64,000 bases of DNA from Flavobacterium kayseriense. Lineage in GTDB: Bacteria > Bacteroidota > Bacteroidia > Flavobacteriales > Flavobacteriaceae. The position numbers were made by a program, and so were the translations under genes. The notes below the pieces were generated by a model, which had not been told where the DNA came from, searched no databases, and saw only the letters and a list, made by a program, of their open reading frames with translations. The stretch covers positions 124,001 to 188,000 of the forward strand of contig NZ_JACRUI010000005.1 of assembly GCF_014305095.1 (NCBI RefSeq). The letters run 5' to 3'. Every line of letters starts with the position of its first letter. Within the stretch, counting starts at the first letter, position 1. Below, piece after piece: positions 7,940-15,790 of the stretch.

Positions 7940-10363
7940 ATGAAGTATAAAAAAATAAGAGAAGAAGAGCTTAAAAATAAAGTTGGTGCTGACTGGTTTA
8001 AGCAATTTGACACAACCGAAATTCTTGGTAATATTGATTTTACCGTTTTTCCAAAGCAAGATAGTTTATTCGGCAGAGCACCTCTTTTATGGGCAGAAGC
8101 GAAAACAGGGAATTTCGATATTGCAACTATGTTTGTTCAATTAGTTCTCACAATTGGGAAAGCAAGAACTTTCGATAAGACTTTACCTCCAGCTTTTTTA
8201 GGAGCTTTTGACTTCAAAAAAATTGCCTTTCTTGATTATATAAATATTCAAGATATTTTTTATCTCAATGATTTTAATTGGAACGTTACTCCAAGTAATC
8301 ACGAAACAAAAGAGTTTAAGTTAATTAAAGAACGCGTAGAAGGAATATTAAAAACTAAAACGTATGTTTTTGATTATGAAAAAGATGAAAAAATACTCAA
8401 TACTTTTATCAAAAATAATGTAGCTAAAGCTACAACAAAAAGTAAAATTAAAATTGACAAAAACAATTTCATCCCTATTTATTTACGTTGGATAGAAATT
8501 GTTAAACCTATCATTGATGTTAATTGGGATGATTTAAAAAAAGCAAATATTTTTGATAATGATTTTTATTTGGCGGACATTTTTGTTGACGACAAAGACA
8601 CCCAAAATATTGATGATGATTTCACCATAAGAGATAATTTATTTGTTGTTTTTCAAAATCAAGGCTATAAAATAGCCAAAGAAAACATTAGCCAAATGTT
8701 TGACGCAACTATAAACATCAGAAATAAAGATGCTTATTTGCAATTCTGGAAACTCTACAAGAGACCGCCCATTAAAGAGTTTCAAGATTATATTATTGAA
8801 CGTAGAGATTTACTTGCTCCACAAGATATTAGAGAGCGAAAAGGAGCTTTTTTCACTCCTAGAATTTGGGTAGAACTATCGCAAAAATACTTAGGGGATT
8901 ATTTGGGCGAAAACTGGCAGGATGATTATTATATATGGGATTGTGCTGCGGGAACTGGTAATCTTTTAGCAGGTTTATCTAATAGATATAATATTTACGC
9001 AAGTACATTAGATCAAGCAGATATAAATGTCATGCACGAGCGTATTGACCACGGGGCTAATTTATTAAAAAATCACGTTTTTCAATTTGATTTTTTAAAT
9101 GATGATTTCTCCAAATTGCCACAAAGTTTGCAAGAGATTATTAATGATAAAAAAAAACGACAGAAACTGATTATTTATATCAATCCGCCATATGCGGAAG
9201 CTCCTAGTAGAAATTTTAATAAAGACGCCAAAACAGGAGTTGAACAATCATATGTAAACAAAAAATACTCAACATTACTTGGACAAGGAAATAGAGAGTT
9301 ATTTGCACAATTTTTAATTAGGATTAACAAAGAATTAAGTGGTTGTATTGTAGGCGAATTTTCAAAGTTGAAAATTCTACAAGGAAGACATTTTTCTGAT
9401 TTTAGAATAAATTATAAAGCAAAATTAGTAAAAATGTTTGTCGTTCCAGCAGAAACATTTGATAATGTAAAAGGCAAATTCCCTATTGGATTTATGATTT
9501 GGGATTCTTCCATAGATGTTTCATTTGATAGCATATGCACAGATGTTTATAGTAAGAGAGGTGATTTTTTATTCCAAAAGGAAATTATTGCATATGAAAA
9601 TTCAGAATTTATCAATGAATGGATAAAACCATTTAGAGCGCATACAAATGATGAAAATTTATTAGGTAAGTTCCCTTTTATGGGTAACGATTTCCAACAG
9701 CAAAATATAATTCAAATAAATCATATTGATATGATTTACAATAAAGCTGCCGGTCAATTTTTAATAAATGCGGAAAATTTAATTAAAGCTTCTGTCTATT
9801 TTGCAGTAAGAAAGAGTATCCCGGCTACCTGGCTTAATGATAGAGATCAGTTTTTAAAGCCCAATAGTTTATGGGAAACTGATTTTGAGTTTCAAAATGA
9901 TTGTTTGACTTACACACTTTTTAGTAATAACATTAAAAGCGAGTACGGTACTAACCATTGGATACCATTTACAGAGCAAGAAGTAAATGCCCAGAATAGA
10001 TTTGAAAGTAATTTTATGACCGACTTTATTAACGGTAAAATAAAAGCCGAAAACGAAACTAATCTATTTGGTACAAAAGAAAATCAAATCAAAAAAAGAG
10101 AGTTTACAGAAGAAGCTAAAGAAGTTTTTGAGGCAGGTAGAGAATTATGGAAATACTATCACAGCCAACCAAACGTAAATGTAAACGCAAGTATGTATGA
10201 CATCAGAGAGTATTTTCAAGGCAGAAACGAAAAAGGTAGAATGAATTCAAAAAGCGACGATGTAAAATACACGGAATTAATTAGTGAGTTGCGGCTTATG
10301 CTTAACTTTTTAGCTGACAAAATAAAACCGAAAATATATGAATACGAATTTTTAAAAGAGTAA
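7940..10363 (+). CDS. Type IIG-like restriction enzyme: nuclease fused to adenine-specific DNA methyltransferase
   Basis: An 807-residue protein. The N-terminus holds a PD-(D/E)XK-like core: D33, then E53-x-K55 in LLWAEAKTG, followed by a helix with Gln. The middle is an N6-adenine or gamma-class methyltransferase: GAFFTPRIW (302-310), motif I DCAAGTGNLL (334-343) for S-adenosylmethionine, and the catalytic INPPYAEA (414-421). The C-terminal 350 residues would hold the target recognition region. This domain order, without a helicase, fits a single-chain type IIG restriction-modification enzyme; a stand-alone methyltransferase is the alternative. No specificity subunit or separate nuclease gene is nearby. 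The start follows directly on AAACCATAAA; no other start is competitive. Confidence 0.75.
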   Translation: MKYKKIREEELKNKVGADWFKQFDTTEILGNIDFTVFPKQDSLFGRAPLLWAEAKTGNFDIATMFVQLVLTIGKARTFDKTLPPAFLGAFDFKKIAFLDYINIQDIFYLNDFNWNVTPSNHETKEFKLIKERVEGILKTKTYVFDYEKDEKILNTFIKNNVAKATTKSKIKIDKNNFIPIYLRWIEIVKPIIDVNWDDLKKANIFDNDFYLADIFVDDKDTQNIDDDFTIRDNLFVVFQNQGYKIAKENISQMFDATINIRNKDAYLQFWKLYKRPPIKEFQDYIIERRDLLAPQDIRERKGAFFTPRIWVELSQKYLGDYLGENWQDDYYIWDCAAGTGNLLAGLSNRYNIYASTLDQADINVMHERIDHGANLLKNHVFQFDFLNDDFSKLPQSLQEIINDKKKRQKLIIYINPPYAEAPSRNFNKDAKTGVEQSYVNKKYSTLLGQGNRELFAQFLIRINKELSGCIVGEFSKLKILQGRHFSDFRINYKAKLVKMFVVPAETFDNVKGKFPIGFMIWDSSIDVSFDSICTDVYSKRGDFLFQKEIIAYENSEFINEWIKPFRAHTNDENLLGKFPFMGNDFQQQNIIQINHIDMIYNKAAGQFLINAENLIKASVYFAVRKSIPATWLNDRDQFLKPNSLWETDFEFQNDCLTYTLFSNNIKSEYGTNHWIPFTEQEVNAQNRFESNFMTDFINGKIKAENETNLFGTKENQIKKREFTEEAKEVFEAGRELWKYYHSQPNVNVNASMYDIREYFQGRNEKGRMNSKSDDVKYTELISELRLMLNFLADKIKPKIYEYEFLKE

Positions 10364-10402
10364 TTACTAGTTTTAGTCATTTTGAATTAGCTGGAATTTA
10401 GT

Positions 10403-10445
10403 GCAATTGCCGTTTCGCAAGACCTTTTCGTTAATCCGAAAATTG
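10403..10445 (+). repeat. Shared spacer motif, copy A
   Basis: The 12-mer CGTTTCGCAAGA at 10411-10422 recurs exactly at 11681-11692, with further similarity around it (AATTG before, TTTTxxxTTAAxxxGAAA after). A shorter match, CCGTTTCG, is in the spacer at 7829-7836. Such shared flanks around unrelated single genes suggest cassette-like insertion or a common spacer origin. Confidence 0.45.
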
Positions 10446-10523
10446 AGTGATTGCTAACTTTTTATGATCTCAAAGTGGCAAACCATTGTGCATCATTTTT
10501 GACGAAACGTAAAAAAAACAACT

Positions 10524-11615
10524 ATGATTAAATATAAGAAAATCAAAGCGAACTATTTAATACTTATTTTATCATTTTTATTTAATTCGTGTGCTGGACA
10601 AATTGCAGAATCAATACAAGTTAAAATTACAAAAATTCATAAAGATAGTATTACACTTAAGGCAGAATCACAGCCAGAGTATAGAAATAGCGTAAATGAT
10701 AAAGATTACCAAGGAAATCAAATAAGTGGAGTTGTAAGAACTGTTTTTCAAGACAGCAAAGGAAATTTTTGGTTTGGCACTCAATCTGGTCTTGCTCGTT
10801 ATGATAAGAATGGACTTGTTTATTTTGTACTAAAAGATTACCGCAGACAAAAAGTAACAGTTCATGTCATAATTGAAGATAAAATTGGAAATATCTGGAT
10901 AGGTTATGATCGTGGAATTGCAAAATTTGACGGTAACTATTTTACAATGTATTACGAAAAAGATGAAAAGAAAATAGGCGGCCTTTGGAGTATGACCATG
11001 GATAAAAAGGGAATGCTTTGGATTGGAACCACTCAAGGTGTTTATACATTTGATGGCGAAAAATTCTCGCCGTTTGAAATTCCTGAAGGTAAGATAAATC
11101 CCGATGTAGGAGTTAGTACAACCAAAATGGTTCATTCAATTATTGAAGACAGTAAAGGTCAGATGTGGTTTGCAACTAACGGAGGAGTACATATTTATGA
11201 TGGAACTACTTTAAAAAACATTTCTGAAAAAGATGGGCTTCAATCTAATTTTGTAGGTCAAATAATTGAAAGTAAAGATGGGAATGTTTGGATTTCGACC
11301 TCCAAAGGGCTTTTTAAATATGATGGAAATACTGTTATAAATGTTACTGACAATTTATTAAACCAAAATGAAGGAATTGGTTCCATTTTAGAAGATAAAA
11401 AGGGTACACTTTGGTTTAATGCAAACAAACGTGATATCTATAGGTACAGTAATAAAGTATTCACAAAAATTGAAAGTAAAGAAGGTGAATTTAAGCCTTT
11501 CCCATTTACTATATATCAAGATAAACAAGAACGTATTTGGTTTGTTGGTCTTAAAGGTGCTTATCGATTAGAGAATAATGTGTTTATAAATGTAAACAGA
11601 AATGGACCTTGGTAA
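10524..11615 (+). CDS. Seven-bladed two-component-regulator-type propeller lipoprotein
   Basis: The start MIKYKKIKANYLILILSFLF leads to a lipobox with Cys23 (FNSC), so the protein should be an exported lipoprotein. The rest is seven repeats of the Reg_prop type, each with the pattern D-x-K-G-x-x-W-x-G-T-x-x-G-(L/V)-x-x-(Y/F)-D-G; clear units are GNFWFGTQSGLARYD, GNIWIGYDRGIAKFDG, GMLWIGTTQGVYTFDG, GQMWFATNGGVHIYDG and GNVWISTSKGLFKYDG. In hybrid two-component systems two such propellers form the periplasmic sensor of a histidine kinase; here the propeller stands alone with no kinase or Y_Y_Y domain in 363 residues. A role in binding a polysaccharide or an envelope partner is possible but not shown. 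Confidence 0.8.
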   Translation: MIKYKKIKANYLILILSFLFNSCAGQIAESIQVKITKIHKDSITLKAESQPEYRNSVNDKDYQGNQISGVVRTVFQDSKGNFWFGTQSGLARYDKNGLVYFVLKDYRRQKVTVHVIIEDKIGNIWIGYDRGIAKFDGNYFTMYYEKDEKKIGGLWSMTMDKKGMLWIGTTQGVYTFDGEKFSPFEIPEGKINPDVGVSTTKMVHSIIEDSKGQMWFATNGGVHIYDGTTLKNISEKDGLQSNFVGQIIESKDGNVWISTSKGLFKYDGNTVINVTDNLLNQNEGIGSILEDKKGTLWFNANKRDIYRYSNKVFTKIESKEGEFKPFPFTIYQDKQERIWFVGLKGAYRLENNVFINVNRNGPW

Positions 11616-11671
11616 AATTTAAAACGAACGCACAACAGCCGTTTCTCACAATTACGAATTTTCTGATGAAT

Positions 11672-11715
11672 TGACGTTTACGTTTCGCAAGAAATTTTAT
11701 CTTTAACGGAAAGCT
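11672..11715 (+). repeat. Shared spacer motif, copy B
   Basis: Contains CGTTTCGCAAGA at 11681-11692, the exact match to copy A at 10411-10422, within the spacer between the propeller lipoprotein and the next small gene. CCGTTTCT also appears at 11639-11646 in the same spacer. Confidence 0.45.
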
Positions 11716-11766
11716 GAACATCATAAAATCAAATCTTTACAATAGTAAAACATCTAAACAAAAGAT

Positions 11767-12369
11767 ATGAAAAACACAATACTACTATTCTTGATTTTAA
11801 TTTCGATTACTTCTTTTTCTCAAAAGTCTGCAGATTATATAAAATTTGTAGAGCAAATTAAAAAAGAAGCAAAAATTGACAGCAATGATAAAACAGTTTA
11901 TAAGTTGCTGGATGATTTTTACGATCAGGCGTTACAATCTGACAAAGGAGAACTAAATCCAGACATTTCACAAAGAATTGAAAAGCTTTATGCTGATACT
12001 AAGGCAAAAAACATGCACCTATTGACCTTGTTTTTGACGTATCAAAACCATATCAGTGAAACGGCAGCAGCTGGCAAACAAGCAGATTCTAATTTTCAAA
12101 TTAATTTAATAACAGATCTAGAAAGTGAACTGAAAACTGCATTTGGCAATGTGCCTTTGATTGTTATAATTTATAAAGCAGAAGCTTTACAAGCTAATAA
12201 TCAAAGTAAAGAATCTGCAGAATTGATATCAGAAAATCTTGTGAAGTATCCTAGTTCTATTCCGCTAAAAGTTTACAACTACGAAAACACAAAAGATGTA
12301 AAAATAAAGCAGGATTTAATTAAGAATCATTCCACTCATTGGATGGTGCAACAATTTGAAATAAAATAA
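11767..12369 (+). CDS. Secreted protein of unknown function
   Basis: I do not recognise this 200-residue protein. It begins with a clear signal peptide (MKNTILLFLILISITSFS, cleaved before or after the first Gln), and the mature part is mostly helical by composition, rich in Lys, Glu and Ala, with Asn-Gln-Ser runs. The segment with LKTAFGNVPLIVIIYKAEALQANNQ and the following ESAELISENLVKYPSSIPLKV resembles a TPR-like pair of helices, but no full repeat can be counted. It is the last gene of the accessory block and has its own spacer with the shared CGTTTCGCAAGA motif in front. Confidence 0.5.
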   Translation: MKNTILLFLILISITSFSQKSADYIKFVEQIKKEAKIDSNDKTVYKLLDDFYDQALQSDKGELNPDISQRIEKLYADTKAKNMHLLTLFLTYQNHISETAAAGKQADSNFQINLITDLESELKTAFGNVPLIVIIYKAEALQANNQSKESAELISENLVKYPSSIPLKVYNYENTKDVKIKQDLIKNHSTHWMVQQFEIK

Positions 12370-12467
12370 AATTGCCTACAACTACTACTTTTTCATTGCG
12401 TTAAAAAAAAAACGACACGAAAAACACCTCCTCTTTATGAAACAGTCGCAATCTAGGTGAAAGTTTC

Positions 12468-12576
12468 GGGTGAGGGATAGCAGCAAGCTACCGAAGTAGC
12501 GCGTATAGCCCGACAGCAGTGTAGCAAGGGGCTGTATCGCTACAAACAAAAGTTAGCCCCTTGCTGTACTACTGGC
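12468..12576 (-). repeat. Degenerate copy of the interspersed flavobacterial repeat (reverse)
   Basis: Read on the minus strand this gives GTCGGGCTATACGCGCTAC, a small hairpin (GCTAC-CGAA-GTAGC, 12487-12500), then TGCTGCTATCCCTCAC, the same order of elements as at 5821-5932. The outer part is an inverted repeat AGCAAGGGGCT (12523-12533) with AGCCCCTTGCT (12555-12565). It is in the opposite orientation to the left copy and marks the right edge of the accessory block. Confidence 0.55.
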
Positions 12577-12830
12577 ACCCCACAAAAAGACACATACTTT
12601 TGAAGCACATATTTTAGATTTGGCTTCCTCTAATCGCATGTAGAAGCTGTGTGCATTCCATTTCTTTATTCGTTAACTTGGTATTACATTTGCCTAACGC
12701 AAGTCTGTTTTACTAGACCATTGCACTGCCGAATTATTTTACCGGTGCTGCACTTTGTAAACACGGCAATGATTTACTATATTAGTCGTACATAAAAATA
12801 ATAGACGTGGAACAAAAATTAAATATCGAG
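12577..12830. other. Non-coding stretch before the MscS gene
   Basis: No gene is seen. The text around 12691-12760 has several short self-complementary words (for example TGCACTGCCG and GGTGCTGCA) that look like a decayed structured repeat. No promoter box matching TAnnTTTG at a good distance from the next start was found. Confidence 0.3.
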
Positions 12831-13727
12831 ATGAATATAAATAAAATAACAGACTTAATTACCGACAAAGTGTATGGTTGGGGAGAAGCGATAATCAAAC
12901 TTTTACCTAATATTGTTATGGCTGCTGTTGTAATGGCATTAGGTTTATATATTGCCAAATACATTCGTAGTCTAAGCGTAAAGTTAACCAGTAAAATTTC
13001 TAAGAACCACACACTTAACAATTTATTTAGTACTATAATTTACTTTTCCTTCATTGGTATTGTTCTCTTTACAGTACTAAGCATATTAAATCTAGACAAA
13101 GCTGTTACCTCTATATTAGCGGGTGCGGGAATTTTAGGACTGGCACTAGCATTCGCTTTTCAAGATATTGCAGCTAACTTTATGTCGGGTATTTTTATCT
13201 CGTTTAGAAAACCGTTGAAAGTGGGTGATATCGTCCAGATTAAAGATTATATGGGAAAAGTTAGAGAGATTAACCTGAGAGATACTTTAATAGAAACCTT
13301 TCAAGGAAAAACGGTTATTATTCCAAACAAAGAGGTTTTTCAAAATCCCATTGAAAATTATACCATCTTACGTAAAAGACGTTTTGATTTGAGTGTGGGT
13401 GTATCCTACGGTGATGACTTAGAGAAAGTACGACAAATTACGATAGATGCCGTGAGTGGTATCGAAGAACTATCAAAGGAAGATCCACTTAACGTTTTCT
13501 TTGTTGAATTTGGTGACAGTTCAGTAAATTTATCGGTTAGAATGTGGATTGGTTCAACAGAGCAGTCTATCTACAATAAAGTGGGTAGCGAAGCTATTAT
13601 CAGAATTAAAAAAGCGTATGACGCTAATGATATCATGATTCCGTTTCCAATTAGAACACTTGATTTTGGAATTAAAGGAGGAACTACTTTAAATGAAATG
13701 CCAATAAACATTGCTACCAAAGAATAA
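12831..13727 (+). CDS. Small-conductance mechanosensitive channel, MscS family
   Basis: An inner-membrane channel that opens on membrane stretch and releases solutes during osmotic downshock. Three membrane segments are visible: around residues 20-45 (LLPNIVMAAVVMALGLYIA), 62-85 (FSTIIYFSFIGIVLFTVLSIL) and the pore helix with the glycine-alanine pattern GAGILGLALAFAFQDIAANF, followed by the beta domain start RKPLKVGDIVQIKDYMGKV. The length of about 298 residues is that of the minimal E. coli MscS. The ATG at 12831 (MNINKITDL) is preferred; an in-frame GTG at 12807 would add eight residues. Confidence 0.9.
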   Translation: MNINKITDLITDKVYGWGEAIIKLLPNIVMAAVVMALGLYIAKYIRSLSVKLTSKISKNHTLNNLFSTIIYFSFIGIVLFTVLSILNLDKAVTSILAGAGILGLALAFAFQDIAANFMSGIFISFRKPLKVGDIVQIKDYMGKVREINLRDTLIETFQGKTVIIPNKEVFQNPIENYTILRKRRFDLSVGVSYGDDLEKVRQITIDAVSGIEELSKEDPLNVFFVEFGDSSVNLSVRMWIGSTEQSIYNKVGSEAIIRIKKAYDANDIMIPFPIRTLDFGIKGGTTLNEMPINIATKE

Positions 13728-13759
13728 TTACTTGCGATCTATAAGCGATTGTGTACAAC

Positions 13760-15244
13760 ATGCCTACACTATTAAATGAGAAAAAATTGAAAGAGGATAC
13801 TATTGCACCACTGATATGGGTAAGTTGTGAAGCGTGTCAAGGCCTGGGTACAAAAAGACGAAAACCTTCTAAAAAAGAGCAAAGCCGTTATCAATTTGAA
13901 TTAGAGCAATACAACCAAACCAATAGCATTGAATGCGCTCCCAGTAAACCTACTGGAAGTCTTGCTACCTGCACAACATGTTTGGGTACGGGTTTACTAC
14001 TTTCAGAAAAACACTTAATACCCGATACTAAGAAATGCCCTCATGTAGCGATTATTGGCGGAGGAATTGGAGGTGCTGCCTTGGCTGTTGCTTGTTTGCA
14101 TCGAGGAATTCCGTACACACTTTATGAACGCGATCTTAATTTTGAAGCACGCTCACAAGGCTATGGTCTCACTCTTCAACAAGCTAGCACAGCGATCAAA
14201 GGACTTGGGATTACACATTTAGATAAAGGGATAGTTTCTACTAAACATATTGTACACGCTACTGATGGATCCATTTTAGGAGAATGGGGTATGCGAAAAT
14301 GGATGCCCTCTGCTGTTGCAAAAAAATCTAAGAAAACGAATATTCATATTGCCAGACAGTCTTTGCGCTCCGCAATTTTAGATGAATTGGGTAGTCTCAA
14401 TAGGGTTCAATGGGGCCATCAACTTACCAGTTTTAGAAAAATGGATAGTGGAAAAATGGAATTAACTTTTGAAGTCGATGGTAATATAAAAATTGTAACT
14501 ACTGACATAATTGTTGGAGCTGATGGAATTCGCAGCACGGTTAGAAACATACTTCTTGGAGGTAAGAGTTACCCCTTACGTTTTTTAGATTGTATTGTAA
14601 TTCTTGGCATTTGCCCATTGCAGTCCTTGACTCATTTACATAGTCCTTTGTTAGACTCAGCGACTGTTTTTCAAACTGCTAATGGTACAGAACGCATATA
14701 TGTAATGCCTTTTGATAAAGAATCCGTAATGTGGCAGCTTAGTTTCCCAATGACTGAGGAAGAAGCTAAAAAATTAAGTTCATTAGGTCCTCAATTTCTA
14801 AAAGAAGAAGCCATCCGTAGAACTAATTGGCACACTCCTATTCCGCAAATTATAGCAAATACGGCAGTAGAGCAAATTTCTGGTTATCCTGCTTATGATC
14901 GTGAAATTTTATCACAACAATCTATGGCAGCGGCTGGACAAGTGACGCTCATAGGAGATGCAGCGCACCCCATGAGTCCCTTTAAAGGTCAAGGTGCTAA
15001 TCAAGCATTACTGGATGCGTTAGCACTAGCACGTACAATTACACAAGGATGTAAATCGCATATAAACTGGAAAGAAATAGGCATTCGAGAAAGTGTTTTG
15101 ACTACTTTTGAAAAAGAAATGTTGAGACGCACTGCCGTTAAAGTAAAAGATTCTGCCACTGCTGCTCAAATACTACATTCTGACAACGTACTACAAGAAG
15201 GTAATTCGCCAAGAGGAAAATCATTAAATAGAAAAGAGAAGTAG
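13760..15244 (+). CDS. FAD-dependent monooxygenase with DnaJ-type zinc-finger N-terminus
   Basis: The first 80 residues carry two CxxCxGxG motifs, CEACQGLG (C23, C26) and CTTCLGTG (C71, C74), as in half of a DnaJ zinc-finger domain. The remainder is a group A flavoprotein monooxygenase: GGGIGGAALAVACL near residue 100 binds the FAD dinucleotide, IIVGADGIRSTVR is the DG motif, and TLIGDAAHPMSPFKGQGANQ is the GD motif. Such enzymes hydroxylate small aromatic or antibiotic substrates; the substrate here is unknown. The TetX group shares the flavin part, but I cannot assign it. The ATG at 13760 is chosen over a GTG nine bases upstream. It follows mscS by 32 bases. Confidence 0.8.
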   Translation: MPTLLNEKKLKEDTIAPLIWVSCEACQGLGTKRRKPSKKEQSRYQFELEQYNQTNSIECAPSKPTGSLATCTTCLGTGLLLSEKHLIPDTKKCPHVAIIGGGIGGAALAVACLHRGIPYTLYERDLNFEARSQGYGLTLQQASTAIKGLGITHLDKGIVSTKHIVHATDGSILGEWGMRKWMPSAVAKKSKKTNIHIARQSLRSAILDELGSLNRVQWGHQLTSFRKMDSGKMELTFEVDGNIKIVTTDIIVGADGIRSTVRNILLGGKSYPLRFLDCIVILGICPLQSLTHLHSPLLDSATVFQTANGTERIYVMPFDKESVMWQLSFPMTEEEAKKLSSLGPQFLKEEAIRRTNWHTPIPQIIANTAVEQISGYPAYDREILSQQSMAAAGQVTLIGDAAHPMSPFKGQGANQALLDALALARTITQGCKSHINWKEIGIRESVLTTFEKEMLRRTAVKVKDSATAAQILHSDNVLQEGNSPRGKSLNRKEK

Positions 15245-15341
15245 TACTAAGATTAGTTTTGTATTGCAATAATTAAGTTAGAACCTACTCTTTTTGACTA
15301 CTTAAAAACAAAATAGTATTAAATTAAAATAGCCTAGCCCA

Positions 15342-15698
15342 ATGAATGTAAAAGAAATTTTAGAAACAGTAACAACCTATTTTTCACCAAAAATAATTGG
15401 AGAAGTAAACGATCAATATATTAAAGTAGCTAAAATAAAAGGACAAGATTTACCTTGGCACAATCACGAGAATGAAGATGAATTGTTCTATATCGTGTCC
15501 GGTAGCTTACTAATGGAAGTAGAACATCAAGAGCCACTTACCATGAATGAAGGAGATTTTTATGTGGTAAAAAAAGGAATTAATCATCGGGTTTCAGCAG
15601 AAGAAGAATGCTCTATAATGCTCATAGAATCCAAAACAACAGAACATACTGGAAAAGTAAAATCAGCCATTACCAAGACGATTGAAGATCAAAAGTAG
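15342..15698 (+). CDS. Single-domain cupin protein
   Basis: A 118-residue cytoplasmic cupin. Motif 1 is WHNHENEDELFYIVSG with metal ligands H40, H42 and E47; motif 2 is GDFYVVKKGINHRVSA with H82. The full metal-binding set is therefore present. Small cupins of this type (mannose-6-phosphate isomerase-like) have diverse roles and the substrate cannot be told from sequence. It lies 97 bases after the flavin monooxygenase on the same strand and ends at a strong shared terminator. Confidence 0.8.
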   Translation: MNVKEILETVTTYFSPKIIGEVNDQYIKVAKIKGQDLPWHNHENEDELFYIVSGSLLMEVEHQEPLTMNEGDFYVVKKGINHRVSAEEECSIMLIESKTTEHTGKVKSAITKTIEDQK

Positions 15699-15743
15699 TA
15701 GCCTCTTGATTTTCAATATAGAGAAAGAACTAAAAGTTAAAAA

Positions 15744-15779
15744 AGGCTTCATTTTTAATCTAAAATGAAGCCTTTTTTT
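15744..15779 (+). terminator. Bidirectional terminator between the cupin and M28 genes
   Basis: AGGCTTCATTTT (15744-15755) pairs with AAAATGAAGCCT (15762-15773), a perfect 12-bp stem with a 6-base loop, followed by six Ts. As precede the stem, so it can also stop transcription of the convergent gene on the minus strand. Confidence 0.9.
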
Positions 15780-15790
15780 GGTGCATTACT

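Noticed and set aside
10830..11135. 101-codon frame antisense to the propeller gene
   Set aside because: It is the mirror of repetitive propeller codons and has no start context, no homology that I recognise, and lies fully inside a clear gene.
12691..12760. Integron attC-like words (GCCTAAC and similar) before mscS
   Set aside because: A core-like GCCTAAC is present but no matching GTTRRRY partner lies at the right spacing, and no integrase gene is in view.
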